A stretch of DNA of 22,150 bases from Collinsella sp. (GCA_018378775.1 JAGZWV010000032.1:1-22150), one strand, 5' to 3'; counted from the stretch's first letter, positions 7,166 to 15,759 are shown. Notes: a model not told the origin generated them from the sequence alone. Program-made: numbers and translations.

Positions 7166-7531
7166 CTAGCCCTCGGCGATGCTGTCGAGAATGCTGCGCA
7201 TGATGGATACCAGGATGCTGCCCATAAAGGCCGATCCAAAGCCGGCAATGGAGATACCCGCGCCCAGCAGATTGACCGACAGGTAGCTGGCCAGCTCGAG
7301 CATAAAGCTGTTGACTACGAGCTGAAAAATACCAAGCGTGATAATAGTGAGCGGCAGCGAGATGACCGTCAGGAACGGCTTGACGAGCGAGTCGACGATG
7401 TTGAGGAACAGTCCCACGAAGGCAAAGCAGACCCAAGCCTCGGCAAAGCCGAAGGGTTGGATACCGGGGACGAGGAACGTGGCGATCGCGATGGCGATCG
7501 AGGTGAAGAGCCAGTTAAGCATAAAGCGCAT
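7166..7531 (-). CDS. Phage-holin-4 / YvlD-like small membrane protein
   Basis: A 121-residue hydrophobic protein with four predicted membrane helices (about 5-22, 28-46, 54-78 and 86-112). The order resembles YvlD-type proteins of the Phage_holin_4_2 (DUF360) family: a GI-x-x-FGFA-type turn near 23-31, NIVDSLVKPFL (44-54), then LPLTIITLGIFQLVVN (59-74) and a Gly-rich SIAGFGSAFMGS before the last helix. Despite the family name there is no phage context. Many such genes are chromosomal, and some are linked to envelope stress; the function here is unknown. On the minus strand AAAGGA lies 11 bases before the ATG. It is convergent with rrf2. Confidence 0.8.
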   Translation of the reverse strand: MRFMLNWLFTSIAIAIATFLVPGIQPFGFAEAWVCFAFVGLFLNIVDSLVKPFLTVISLPLTIITLGIFQLVVNSFMLELASYLSVNLLGAGISIAGFGSAFMGSILVSIMRSILDSIAEG

Positions 7532-7801
7532 GGCGTGAATCCTTTCTTGCGCCGGGGTTGCTGGCGTCGCGTGAAGCGGCTTGCGGCGGCGACCTGGATG
7601 GTTGCGCGGGCGCGCCGCGGTGTTTGGGCGCCCATTGTCTCAAATATTCGTGGAGCTTACGTGCGCATATGGTTTCTAAACGGCGTTCGTCCTGAAAAAC
7701 GCGCCGCTGGCAGAGAGTCTTGTCGCTTTAGTTTGGTGGTGTGCTACACTGCTACGGGCAAAAGCCACAGGCGTTGCCCTATTGCATAGAACGGGCGAAC
7801 G
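7532..7801. promoter_or_regulatory. Divergent intergenic region; extended -10 at 7742-7750
   Basis: TGCTACACT at 7742-7750 is an extended -10 for the YerC-like gene (plus), with TTGTCG at 7720-7725 as a weak, 19-bp-distant -35. It is the third TGCTA-type -10 in the window. The holin-like gene must start leftward from the same region, but no clear minus-strand promoter is visible. The rest is GC-rich and holds no supported gene. Confidence 0.45.
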
Positions 7802-7852
7802 ATGCCCGATGTCAGTATCAACTTCGATGCCTTTTGGCGGGTTTGGCGGTGA
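7802..7852 (+). CDS. Possible 16-codon leader peptide with two Trp codons
   Basis: ATG at 7802 opens a 16-residue ORF (MPDVSINFDAFWRVWR) ending in TGA at 7850-7852, three bases before the ATG of the TrpR-like gene and in the same frame. Two of the last five codons are TGG. The upstream sequence (GAACGGGCGAACG) is only a weak ribosome binding site. Its translation could couple to, or tune, the next gene. It may equally be chance, since the repeated TTTGGCGG may simply serve as the next gene's ribosome binding site. Confidence 0.25.
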   Translation: MPDVSINFDAFWRVWR

Positions 7853-7855
7853 TCG

Positions 7856-8155
7856 ATGAATATCGAGAACATGTTTGACAAGCCTGATGTCAAGCAGCTG
7901 GTCCACGCATTTAGCCTTTTGGACGACGAGAAGGATATCCAGGCGTTTTTGACCGATATCTGCACGCCGCGCGAGATTTGCGACCTTTCTCAGCGTTTGC
8001 AGGTTGCGCGCTATTTGGACGAGGGCGAGCCTTATGTTGAGGTTCAGGCCCGTACCGGCGCTTCGTCCACCACGGTGAGCCGCGTTTCAAAGGCGCTGAA
8101 CGGCGAGTACGGTGGCTACCGCAAGATCCTCATTAAGTTGGAGGATGGCGAGTAG
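7856..8155 (+). CDS. YerC/YecD family TrpR-related DNA-binding protein
   Basis: A 99-residue all-helical protein of the TrpR-like superfamily (YerC/YecD group). The core FLTDICTPREICDLSQRLQV (31-50) and the helix-turn-helix at about 58-82 (YVEVQARTG, then SSTTVSRVSKALN) are diagnostic. It probably binds DNA as a dimer. The role of YerC-type proteins is poorly defined, and I see no evidence that tryptophan is the ligand; no trp genes are nearby. The start at 7856 follows GGCGGTG, a modest site, and an in-frame stop at 7850 rules out a longer N-terminus. It is a single gene with its own terminator. Confidence 0.9.
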   Translation: MNIENMFDKPDVKQLVHAFSLLDDEKDIQAFLTDICTPREICDLSQRLQVARYLDEGEPYVEVQARTGASSTTVSRVSKALNGEYGGYRKILIKLEDGE

Positions 8156-8179
8156 GCCGGCGACAAAAACGAATTGTGC

Positions 8180-8206
8180 AAAACCGCTCCTCCGGGGGCG
8201 GTTTTT
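8180..8206 (+). terminator. Rho-independent terminator of the YerC-like gene
   Basis: AAAACCGCTCC pairs with GGGGCGGTTTT (11 bp, one G-U) around a four-base loop and runs into TTTTT, 24 bases after the stop codon. Confidence 0.92.
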
Positions 8207-8294
8207 ATATGCCCGCAATCGGCTGGTTCGTTGGGGTCAGGTTGCTTTGTACCAAAAGATGGAGCTGTGGTGGCAATGTGTCCGCGTGGGCGGG

Positions 8295-8300
8295 TAGGAT
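8295..8300 (+). promoter_or_regulatory. Possible -10 of the addBA unit
   Basis: TAGGAT in GGGTAGGATGG, 39 bases before the addB start. The same TAGGATGG occurs before fucO (1114). There is no clear -35, so support is weak. Confidence 0.3.
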
Positions 8301-8339
8301 GGATGCATTGATTATTGCGAACAGTTTGAGCGGAGGACC

Positions 8340-11300
8340 ATGCCTGTTCGAATCTATACCACCAATGCCGGCACGGATTTGAGCGATGCCGAGTCGGCGC
8401 TGCTTGCCGACCTTATTGCCCGCCACGGGCGTGCCGTGTTGCTGGCACCTACGTTTGCCGAGCTCGACCTGTGCCGTCATGATGCGGCGGAAGCCGGCGT
8501 TTCGCTGGGTATCGACTACAAGACGCCTACATCGTGGCTTCGCTCGCTTTGGGAGCTTTTGGGCGACGGGCGCGGTTTCGTCGACAACCTGCAGCGCCAG
8601 ATGCTGTTCTCGGACATGGTCACGCGTCTCGACGATGCCGACCTGCAGCCGCTTTCGCGCAGCCAGGGCACAGTGCGCATGTTCGCGCGCATGGCCCGCG
8701 ACGTGTTGCCGGGCGTTGCGGGGACGGGTGCCGAACGATGCCGTGGCGACAACTGCCAGCCTGAGCCAAAAAGCGATGCCGAGGCTCGTGTGTTCGAGCT
8801 TTTGCGCGCCTACGCGGGCGGTTTGGACCGTCGAGATATGGTTGAGCCCTGCGAGGCAGCTGACATTATGACCAGTGTCCTGGCCGATAGCCTGCCGGCG
8901 TGCACTCGCGCCGTATGCGTGCGCGGTATCACGTCGTTTACGCACGGTCTGCTCGAGCTGCTGTCTGCCGTGGCGAACAATGGGGGAGAGGTCGTCGTGC
9001 TGCTTGCCCGCGAACAGGCGGCGATGCGCGAGGAGCTTGCCGCGGCATTTGATGCCCGCGATGTGTTGTTTGAGATCGCGCCGCTAGGGGAGGGTGTCGG
9101 CGCGTCTGATGCCGCTTGCGGGACCGCCGCTCAGCCTGCCTTTATTGAGGTCGCTGGCCCCCATGCCCGTGCTCATGCTTATGCGGACGCAATTGATGAT
9201 CTGGTAAAAACGTGCCGGGGTTCCGAGGTCGACGGCGCCTCTGCCGACCCCGTGCGCGTGCTTGCCGTTTCTGCCCGGGCACCCCAGCTGTTCGGTGAGC
9301 TCGCCTCTCGTCTGGCTGCTCGTCATATCGCTGCCGAGACAACTGAGTTCACGGCGTTTTCCCAGTCCATCGCGGGCAGGCAGTTTGCGGCGCTTGCCGG
9401 CCTGATCGAGCGCATGAAGGCCGCCGATGAGGGCATGGCGTCAAAGACCGAGTGGTGGCCCGCGCCGGAGCTTACCGACTGGATCTACAGTCCGCTTTCG
9501 GGCGCTGATGCCGTCAATGCCCGTACCTTCGATAAGAATATGCGTCTCTCGCGCAGCAAGACTATCGCGGGCGTTAAGAGCCTGCTGCAGAGCGTCCAGG
9601 GTCAGGTGAGGGGCGCGCGCAAGGCGGCGAGCGACGAGAACTGGTTTAAGAACGTGCCGTGTGTGGTTTCGGACGTGTTCCAGGCGCTGTGGCGTGACAA
9701 GCCCGTGACGGCGCTCAAGGCCATGCTTGCCGTTGCCGAGGCGTTGCCCGATCGCTCGCTGGGCAGCTTGGATGGCCAGGCCCGTCGCCAGGCGGAGGTG
9801 GCCCTGCTGCGCCACGTCATCGACATCCTTATGAATGGCGCCCGCGCGCTCGACGTGTCGCAGGCCGCGACCGTGCCCGTGCTCGATGGCATTCGCACCA
9901 GGGTGGACAAGCGTAGCACCGCCTACGATTACGAGACCCACGAGGTTGACCGTGCGCCACGTGCTCAGGTTCGTTTTGCTTCGCTTGCCGACGCGGCGGC
10001 TCTGCGCCCCGGCAGCTACGACGCCGTGCTGTTTGCCGATGTCGATCTGGACAGCTATCCGCTCTCGCACGAGGAGGGACCGCTGGCTACGCTGACGGCG
10101 AGCCTTGGTCGCGAGGGCGTGACGCTTGAACCCGCGGCCCTGCTGCGCGTGCGCTTTGGTCACGCGATGCAAGCGTCGCGTGGTCCGGTTACGCTCGCCC
10201 GTGTGACCCACGATCGCCAGGCGCGCGAGTGCTATCCGGCGGCCGTGTGGACCGAGTTGCGTGCGCATGCCGAGGCCGCTGACAACGCTAAGGCCGCTAG
10301 CGCTGACGAGGCCGCTGACGACGCTAAAGCCGCTGGCACCGACAAAGCGAAGTGCGTGGGTGAGGGCGATATCGTAAGGGACTTCGATCCCGCGGCAGGC
10401 GAAGGTCTCAAGCGCGAGCGCGTGACCTGTGAAGCCCCTCAGCATCTGAGCGCCGAGGCCGTGCCGTATTTGGTCCTGCGTCGTCGCGATGGCGAGGGCG
10501 AGGACGCGCCACTCGTGCCGCGCCTGACGTCCGCCTCGCAGATTGAGGCCTATTCCACCTGCCCGCTGTGCTGGTTCGTCTCGTATCGCGTCAAACCTCA
10601 GTCCATCGATGCGGGCTTTGGCAACATGGAGAAGGGCAACTTTGTCCATGACGTGCTGGAGCACTTGCATGCACGTCTTCCGCAGGAGGGCATGGAGCGC
10701 GTGACGCCCATGAATCTGCCGCGCGCGAAGGAGCTGCTGCACGAGGTCTTTGCCGAGACCCTGGCCGAGCACGCCGGCAAGCGCGGTACCGAGGGCCCGC
10801 TGGTGCCGCTCTCTCCAGTGGAGGAGCGCCAGGTGGCCGAGATCTTGCCGCAACTGGAGGGCGTGCTCGCCTACGAGTCCGAGGCGCTCGCGCCCTTCGC
10901 GCCGCGCTACCTGGAGTTTGCGTTCAACGAGCTCCAGGTCGAGTATGCCGGTTGGCCGCTCGGTGGGCGTATCGACCGCGTGGACGTGGATGCCGAGAAC
11001 CGTGCCGTGGTGATCGACTACAAACATCGCTCGGGCGTTGAGGAGTATAAGCTTGCCGACCCCACGGTGTTCGACGAGAAGACGGGTGCGGTCCCCGCCG
11101 ACGACCCGCGCTGGCTGCCGCCGCATACCCAGACGCTCATCTACGCCCAGGCCATGCGCCGGGCGCTGGATCTGAATACCCGTGCGGCGCTTTACTTTTC
11201 CACCAAGGGCGGCAAGCCCGCGCTGCGCGGTGCCGCGAGCGCCGAGCTGTTGGAGCAGGAGCGCGGCGACGGTCGCATTCCGGGCCTTAAGAAGGGCTTC

Positions 11301-11483
11301 CCGGGCGAGGGCGGCAACATGGACTTCGATGTGCTGCTCGATCGCGTGGAGACCGGCATTGCCGAGCGGCTGCGCGAACTCAAGGCGGGCGTCGTGACGG
11401 CGGTCGATCCGACATCGGCGCAAGCTGCGCACGCGCGCTGCTCGTATAACCACGAAGGAACGTTTGTAAGGAGGGACGTGTAG
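8340..11483 (+). CDS. addB: AddB-like subunit: inactive helicase-like region plus PD-(D/E)XK nuclease
   Basis: A 1047-residue partner of the downstream AddA-like helicase. AddAB complexes resect double-strand-break ends for RecA. The N-terminal two thirds are helicase-like but show no Walker A motif, so the ATP motor is probably dead. The nuclease domain starts at about 730: TSASQIEAYSTCP with Cys741, His770 in FVHDVLEH, Asp879 in GRIDRVD, and Asp893-x-Lys895 in VIDYKHR, so it looks catalytically intact. In B. subtilis AddB, one Cys here and three near the C-terminus hold a 4Fe-4S cluster. This protein keeps Cys741 and Cys1034 (ARCSYN) but has Asn where the next Cys should be and no further Cys. 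A duplicated Ala-rich linker occupies 645-668. GGAGG lies just before the ATG at 8340. A generic RecB-family nuclease is the alternative name. Confidence 0.8.
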   Translation: MPVRIYTTNAGTDLSDAESALLADLIARHGRAVLLAPTFAELDLCRHDAAEAGVSLGIDYKTPTSWLRSLWELLGDGRGFVDNLQRQMLFSDMVTRLDDADLQPLSRSQGTVRMFARMARDVLPGVAGTGAERCRGDNCQPEPKSDAEARVFELLRAYAGGLDRRDMVEPCEAADIMTSVLADSLPACTRAVCVRGITSFTHGLLELLSAVANNGGEVVVLLAREQAAMREELAAAFDARDVLFEIAPLGEGVGASDAACGTAAQPAFIEVAGPHARAHAYADAIDDLVKTCRGSEVDGASADPVRVLAVSARAPQLFGELASRLAARHIAAETTEFTAFSQSIAGRQFAALAGLIERMKAADEGMASKTEWWPAPELTDWIYSPLSGADAVNARTFDKNMRLSRSKTIAGVKSLLQSVQGQVRGARKAASDENWFKNVPCVVSDVFQALWRDKPVTALKAMLAVAEALPDRSLGSLDGQARRQAEVALLRHVIDILMNGARALDVSQAATVPVLDGIRTRVDKRSTAYDYETHEVDRAPRAQVRFASLADAAALRPGSYDAVLFADVDLDSYPLSHEEGPLATLTASLGREGVTLEPAALLRVRFGHAMQASRGPVTLARVTHDRQARECYPAAVWTELRAHAEAADNAKAASADEAADDAKAAGTDKAKCVGEGDIVRDFDPAAGEGLKRERVTCEAPQHLSAEAVPYLVLRRRDGEGEDAPLVPRLTSASQIEAYSTCPLCWFVSYRVKPQSIDAGFGNMEKGNFVHDVLEHLHARLPQEGMERVTPMNLPRAKELLHEVFAETLAEHAGKRGTEGPLVPLSPVEERQVAEILPQLEGVLAYESEALAPFAPRYLEFAFNELQVEYAGWPLGGRIDRVDVDAENRAVVIDYKHRSGVEEYKLADPTVFDEKTGAVPADDPRWLPPHTQTLIYAQAMRRALDLNTRAALYFSTKGGKPALRGAASAELLEQERGDGRIPGLKKGFPGEGGNMDFDVLLDRVETGIAERLRELKAGVVTAVDPTSAQAAHARCSYNHEGTFVRRDV
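10272..10343 (+). repeat. 36-bp tandem duplication inside addB
   Basis: 10272-10307 and 10308-10343 are two copies of a 36-bp unit differing at six positions. They encode EAADNAKAASAD and EAADDAKAAGTD (residues 645-668). The reading frame is kept. The unit lies in a low-complexity linker between the helicase-like part and the nuclease domain, where length variation would be tolerated. Confidence 0.85.
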
Positions 11484-11486
11484 ACC

Positions 11487-14400
11487 ATGGATCTTTCGAC
11501 TTTGATGCCGCAACAGCTGCAAGTCGTCAAAACGCTCGACCGCCCGCTATTTGTCTCGGCGGGTGCCGGCTCGGGCAAGACCTTTACCCTTACGCGCCGC
11601 ATCGTCTACGCGCTCTCGCCCGAATCCGGTCCGTTTGTCGAGCATCTGGATCAGGTGCTCGCCATTACCTTTACCAAAGACGCCGCGGCCGAGATTCGCG
11701 ACCGCGTGCGCCGCGCGCTCATCGAAGAGGGTATGGACGAAGAGGCCCTGACGGTCGACGACGCTTGGATCTCGACCATTCACGGCATGTGCTCGCGAAT
11801 CCTGCGCGCGCACGCGTTGGAGTTGGGCATCGATCCCGAGTTCACGGTGCTTACCGATACCGATGAGCTTATGGATCAGGCTGTCGAGCATGTGCTGGGC
11901 CGCGCGACGGCGCCCGATGCCGCTCCCGAACTCGCGGCTTCGCTCAAAGCACTCTATGCCTGGTATCCCATGGCGGGTGAGGGCGGTCCCTTTGGCAGCG
12001 GCACCACCATCAAAGGTCTGGTGCGCAACCTATTGGAGCTATCGAGCCAGCTGCCGGGCGGCATGGACGACGTGTGCGTGGTTCGTGGCTGTGCCGATAC
12101 CTCGGCCCTGGCAGACGCCTATCGCGCGGCGCTCGGCGCGAGCAAGGCGGCGACCGAAAAGGCGCAGGTGGCGCTCGAGGCCATCGACGCGTTCGAGGCG
12201 AGCGGCAAGACCATGGCGGATGTGGCGCGGCTTATGATGGCGTGCAGTATGCCGCGCGCGAGTAAGATGTTCCCAAAGGAGAATGTCGAGCTGCTTAAGG
12301 CAGAGGCTGCCGACACGTTCGTCAATATTGTGCTGGCTTGCGGTGACCCGGCACTTGATGCGCTGACGGGGCTTGCCCGTGCCGTAGAGGCGGAATACCG
12401 TGCGCTCAAGGCTGACCAGTCCGCACTCGACAATAACGATCTGTTGCGCATGGCATACGAGGCGCTGCGCGATTGTCCCGCCATCCGAGCCGCCTACGAG
12501 GGCCGCTTTAAGATGGTCATGATCGACGAGTTCCAAGATACCGACCAGATGCAGGTCGATCTGATTCGCTATCTGACGGGCGCGGGGGAGCGCGCGCTGT
12601 GCACCGTGGGCGATGCGCAGCAGTCGATCTACCGCTTCCGTGGCGCCGAGGTCGAGGTGTTCCGTCGCCAGGAACGCAAGGTGGGCTCCTCTGCTGCGCC
12701 CGAGACGACTGCCGTCTCCGATGCCCCCGCCGGCGAGCTCGTCAAACTCGTGCGTAACTTCCGCAGCCACGACGAGGTGCTGCGCTATGTGGCGCGCGTC
12801 TTTGACGGCGATACCGGCGGTTTGATGCAGGGGTTTTTGGATCTTGAGCCGAGTGACGATCGCGAGGACAAGCTCAAGGCGAAGGCTTCGCGCCGCCAGG
12901 CGGTCTTCGTTGCCGGTGGCAGCATGCAGGAGCGAACGCAGGCGAAAGCTCGTGCGATTGCGGAGCGGTTCCAAGCGCTCGTCAAAGCGGGGCAGCCTCA
13001 GGGCAGCATGGTCCTGCTGCTGGGCCGCATGACCAACGCCGATGTCTATGCGCAGGCCTTCCGCGACCAAGGGCTCGACTGCGTGATCGCAGGCGGCTCG
13101 GTCTTTGCCCAGGCAGCCGAGGTGCAGACGGTGCGTGCCCTGGTGTGCGCACTTGCCAATCCGGCCGATACGGCGCAGGGTCTTATGCCACTGTTGGCCT
13201 CGCCGATGTTTGCACTCGGCGCCCAGGAGTTCCTGGCGCTGGCGACCAAGCTCGACGAGCAGACGGGCGAGACGTCGCGTCGCAACATCGATGCGGGCAT
13301 CATGAGCGATTCCGATGTGCCGGGCTTGCAAAACCTGCCGCTCGTGACGCGTGCCCGCGAGGTGCTGCGCTACGCGCTTCGTCGCGTGGGGCGTGATTCG
13401 TTCGCTGCCATCGCGCGCGACGTGGTCAATGCCTCCGGCTGGTTCGTGCGTCTGGCGCAGCGCGGCCCCGAGGGGAAGGCCATTGCCGCCAACGTGCTCA
13501 AGGCGCTCGACGCCGTGGCCGAGGCAGAGACCGAGCTCGGCAATTCTCCGCGTTCCATCGCGCTGGCCTTCGACCGCTTCTTGGCGGGCAAGGAGGCCCC
13601 GGGTGCCCTCAACGAGGAGGGTGACGGCGCGGTACGCATCATGACCGTGCATGCGTCCAAGGGCCTGGAATATCCGGTCGTGGCGGTTGCCGAGTGTTTT
13701 GGCGTGCGCAAATCGTCCGGTGCGGCGCAGATGGGCCGCGTCGACGGTGGGGCGCAAGTCGTGGCGCTGCCGGCGCGCTTCGATGGCGTTAAGCTTGCCG
13801 ATGGGACCTTCGTGAAGGGCGATGACGTCAAAAAGCAGTTTGAACACGCGTTTAAGGGCAAGGGCACGTCGCTGTGGTTGCCGCCAGAGCTTATGGAGGA
13901 CGTATGCGCGACGGGCTCTCCCGCCGAGGCATTTGCCCGCCTGCGCAACGACGACCTGCAGCTTTCGCTCGAGGAGCGGGCTCGTCTGCTCTATGTCGCC
14001 ATGACGCGAGCGCGTGAGCTGGTCATTTTGGCGATGGACGCCGGCGTGAGCCGCGGCAAGGTGACGGCGCCGACCTTCGATGTCGAGACGGATCTGACCT
14101 ACGACGTGCTGCGCCGCATTCTGCCGACGGATGCTCTGGGTATGCCGCAGCTCGATAGCGACCGTTTGGTGTTCGACAACTCCAAGCCGGGCGACTACGA
14201 GCTCATCTCGCTGGCGGACTTTACGTTTGGCGAGCAGGCGTTTGAGGCCAACGCTTCGCTGGATGTCGAGGGCAGGCTTGTTCGTGGCGATGCCGATGCC
14301 GCCGATAATGCTGCGCGCTCAACCGTCCCCGGTCCTGCCGACCCCGAGCCCGATTCGTTTGAGCTTGTGTATCCCCAGGCAGTGGGCGTGCGCATGGGCA

Positions 14401-15113
14401 TCTGTCCGTATCCGATGCGTGATTCGTATAGCTACTCGTCAATCGCCGCGGCGCTCCATGCCGAGACGGAAGATCGTGCCGCCGAGGCACACGTGCCCAT
14501 GGACGAGGCCGGCGATGATGCGGAGTCGGATGGCTCGGAGATGACGGATGCAGACGTGGCCGCCGTTGAGCCCGCCGGCAACCCCATGGCGCTGGGCTCG
14601 GCGTTCCATGCCGCCTGCCAGTGGCTGATCGAGATGGGTGCCGATGCGCTGCCCGCTGAGCGTGCCGATGCGCTGGCGCGCCTGTGGTGCCTGACGCCGG
14701 AGCAGCGTGAACGCTTCGACGTTGCCCTGGACCGCTGGCTCAAGTCGGCTGTTCGTGCCGACTTGCTCGCGTGGCCGTGCGTTCGCGCCGAGGTGCCGTT
14801 CTTTTCACTGGGCTGCGAGGACGAGGACATCGCTCGCTACGGTGCTTATGCCGAGGGTGCCATCGACGCTTTGGCGACGAACCCGGCGGATTCGTCATGC
14901 GCGCTGGTCATCGACTACAAGACGGGCGGCGCGCCGGACGAGACGCCGGAACAGCTGCAGGAGAAGCACGCCCTGCAGGCGCGCGTCTACGCTGATGTTC
15001 TGCACAAGGCGGGCTTTGAGGCCGTGACCGTCAAGTTCGTTCGCGTGGAGCAGGCGAATCCAACCATCTTCGTCGAACCCGCCGAACCTCAAGTAGTCAC
15101 CTACAACCTCTAG
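11487..15113 (+). CDS. addA: AddA-like UvrD/RecB-family helicase-nuclease
   Basis: A 1208-residue fusion of a superfamily 1A 3'-5' helicase and a RecB-type nuclease, close in size to AddA. Helicase motifs are intact: Walker A GAGSGKT (26-32), AITFTKDAAAEIRDR (motif Ia), Walker B DEFQDTD (347-353), GDAQQSIYRFRG (375-386), NFRSH (motif IV region), VHASKGLEY (721-729) and YVAMTRAR (836-843). The nuclease motifs are His1041, Asp1127 in GAIDAL, Asp1143-x-Lys1145 in VIDYKTGG, and Gln1164-x3-Tyr1168. It loads on broken DNA ends and, with AddB, produces 3' overhangs for RecA; which Chi-like sequence it reads cannot be told. The start lies 3 bp after the addB stop, and its ribosome binding site AAGGAGGG (11468-11475) lies inside addB, so translation is coupled. 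Confidence 0.9.
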   Translation: MDLSTLMPQQLQVVKTLDRPLFVSAGAGSGKTFTLTRRIVYALSPESGPFVEHLDQVLAITFTKDAAAEIRDRVRRALIEEGMDEEALTVDDAWISTIHGMCSRILRAHALELGIDPEFTVLTDTDELMDQAVEHVLGRATAPDAAPELAASLKALYAWYPMAGEGGPFGSGTTIKGLVRNLLELSSQLPGGMDDVCVVRGCADTSALADAYRAALGASKAATEKAQVALEAIDAFEASGKTMADVARLMMACSMPRASKMFPKENVELLKAEAADTFVNIVLACGDPALDALTGLARAVEAEYRALKADQSALDNNDLLRMAYEALRDCPAIRAAYEGRFKMVMIDEFQDTDQMQVDLIRYLTGAGERALCTVGDAQQSIYRFRGAEVEVFRRQERKVGSSAAPETTAVSDAPAGELVKLVRNFRSHDEVLRYVARVFDGDTGGLMQGFLDLEPSDDREDKLKAKASRRQAVFVAGGSMQERTQAKARAIAERFQALVKAGQPQGSMVLLLGRMTNADVYAQAFRDQGLDCVIAGGSVFAQAAEVQTVRALVCALANPADTAQGLMPLLASPMFALGAQEFLALATKLDEQTGETSRRNIDAGIMSDSDVPGLQNLPLVTRAREVLRYALRRVGRDSFAAIARDVVNASGWFVRLAQRGPEGKAIAANVLKALDAVAEAETELGNSPRSIALAFDRFLAGKEAPGALNEEGDGAVRIMTVHASKGLEYPVVAVAECFGVRKSSGAAQMGRVDGGAQVVALPARFDGVKLADGTFVKGDDVKKQFEHAFKGKGTSLWLPPELMEDVCATGSPAEAFARLRNDDLQLSLEERARLLYVAMTRARELVILAMDAGVSRGKVTAPTFDVETDLTYDVLRRILPTDALGMPQLDSDRLVFDNSKPGDYELISLADFTFGEQAFEANASLDVEGRLVRGDADAADNAARSTVPGPADPEPDSFELVYPQAVGVRMGICPYPMRDSYSYSSIAAALHAETEDRAAEAHVPMDEAGDDAESDGSEMTDADVAAVEPAGNPMALGSAFHAACQWLIEMGADALPAERADALARLWCLTPEQRERFDVALDRWLKSAVRADLLAWPCVRAEVPFFSLGCEDEDIARYGAYAEGAIDALATNPADSSCALVIDYKTGGAPDETPEQLQEKHALQARVYADVLHKAGFEAVTVKFVRVEQANPTIFVEPAEPQVVTYNL

Positions 15114-15121
15114 CCACCTCA

Positions 15122-15184
15122 GGCTTTACGGTGCTATTTGGTTAGTTTTGCGGCTGTAAAGCCCTCAATCGTCCAAATAGCACC
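15122..15184. repeat. Two interleaved inverted repeats after addA
   Basis: GGCTTTAC (15122-15129) is complementary to GTAAAGCC (15156-15163). GGTGCTATTTGG (15130-15141) is complementary to CCAAATAGCACC (15173-15184). The arms alternate, so both stems can form together only as a pseudoknot; otherwise they compete. No T-run follows. The CGGTG/CACCGCAA ends match the palindrome at 4043-4105. It could be a terminator, an RNA switch or a mobile REP-like unit. Confidence 0.65.
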
Positions 15185-15210
15185 GCAACGCATGGGAGAG
15201 CCTGGGGCGG

Positions 15211-15216
15211 TACAAT
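15211..15216 (+). promoter_or_regulatory. Probable -10 of the DUF3284 gene
   Basis: TACAAT in GGCGGTACAATGAC, 33 bases before the start codon. No matching -35 is visible. Confidence 0.4.
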
Positions 15217-15249
15217 GACTCGAACGGTTCAAACGAATAAGGAGCCATC

Positions 15250-15759
15250 ATGCAGCTCACCAAAACGCTTAAGGTGACACCGGAGGAGCTTTTTGACGCT
15301 CTGGCGGGGTCCATCATGCAGGATATCGAGAACGCCACGGGCAAGCGTCCCAGCCGCAACAAGCTCAACGGCTATAAGTACGAGAAGCGTGCCCAGTCTG
15401 CAAAAGGCAAGGCCAAGGGCACGGCGATCAAGGTTAAGATCAAGCACTTTGACTACCCGTGCCTCTATGAGGTCCGTTTTCAGTATGCGGCGGGCATTAA
15501 TACCATGCGCTATGAGGCTGCACCTGCTGGCGATGGTGCCTGCGAGCTCACCTATACCGAGGATTTTCAGGGCGTGGGTGGCAACACGTCTGGCACGCGC
15601 GGCAAGCTCGGCCTCTTCTTCTATGAGCGCAAGCTCAAGAGCCACGCCAACCAGACGATTGATCAAATCGTCAAATACATCGAGGGTGAGCGCCGCGTAA
15701 AGGCTAATCCCGCCTTCGCCGATGATACTGCCGAAAACGCTTCGGATGTATTCCATTGA
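15250..15759 (+). CDS. DUF3284 domain-containing protein
   Basis: A 169-residue soluble protein that resembles the DUF3284 family of unknown function (found in Firmicutes and Actinobacteria). Matching features are the opening MQLTKTLKVTPEELFDAL, the IMQDIENATGK helix (22-32), a Lys/Arg-rich middle (43-65), the beta-strand pattern around PCLYEVRFQYAAG, and a C-terminal helix before YIEGER. The overall strand-helix pattern would suit a START-like (SRPBCC) fold, but this is inference. AAGGAG at 15239-15244 lies five bases before the ATG. It stands alone between addA and a lower-GC segment. The last 15 or so residues have no family character. Confidence 0.75.
   Translation: MQLTKTLKVTPEELFDALAGSIMQDIENATGKRPSRNKLNGYKYEKRAQSAKGKAKGTAIKVKIKHFDYPCLYEVRFQYAAGINTMRYEAAPAGDGACELTYTEDFQGVGGNTSGTRGKLGLFFYERKLKSHANQTIDQIVKYIEGERRVKANPAFADDTAENASDVFH

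Noticed and set aside
7166..7531. A prophage suggested by the holin-type family name
   Set aside because: No other phage gene is nearby. YvlD-like members of this family are ordinary chromosomal membrane proteins.
9441..11522. 693-residue minus-strand ORF opposite addB
   Set aside because: It is an antisense shadow: Arg/His/Gly-rich with no domain, against an intact nuclease on the plus strand. The same holds for the minus-strand ORFs at 12039-13847, 17267-19402 and 20474-22135.
8340..15113. An anti-phage defence system built on the helicase and nuclease genes
   Set aside because: Domain content, gene order and coupling match AddAB recombination machinery, and no other defence genes are adjacent.
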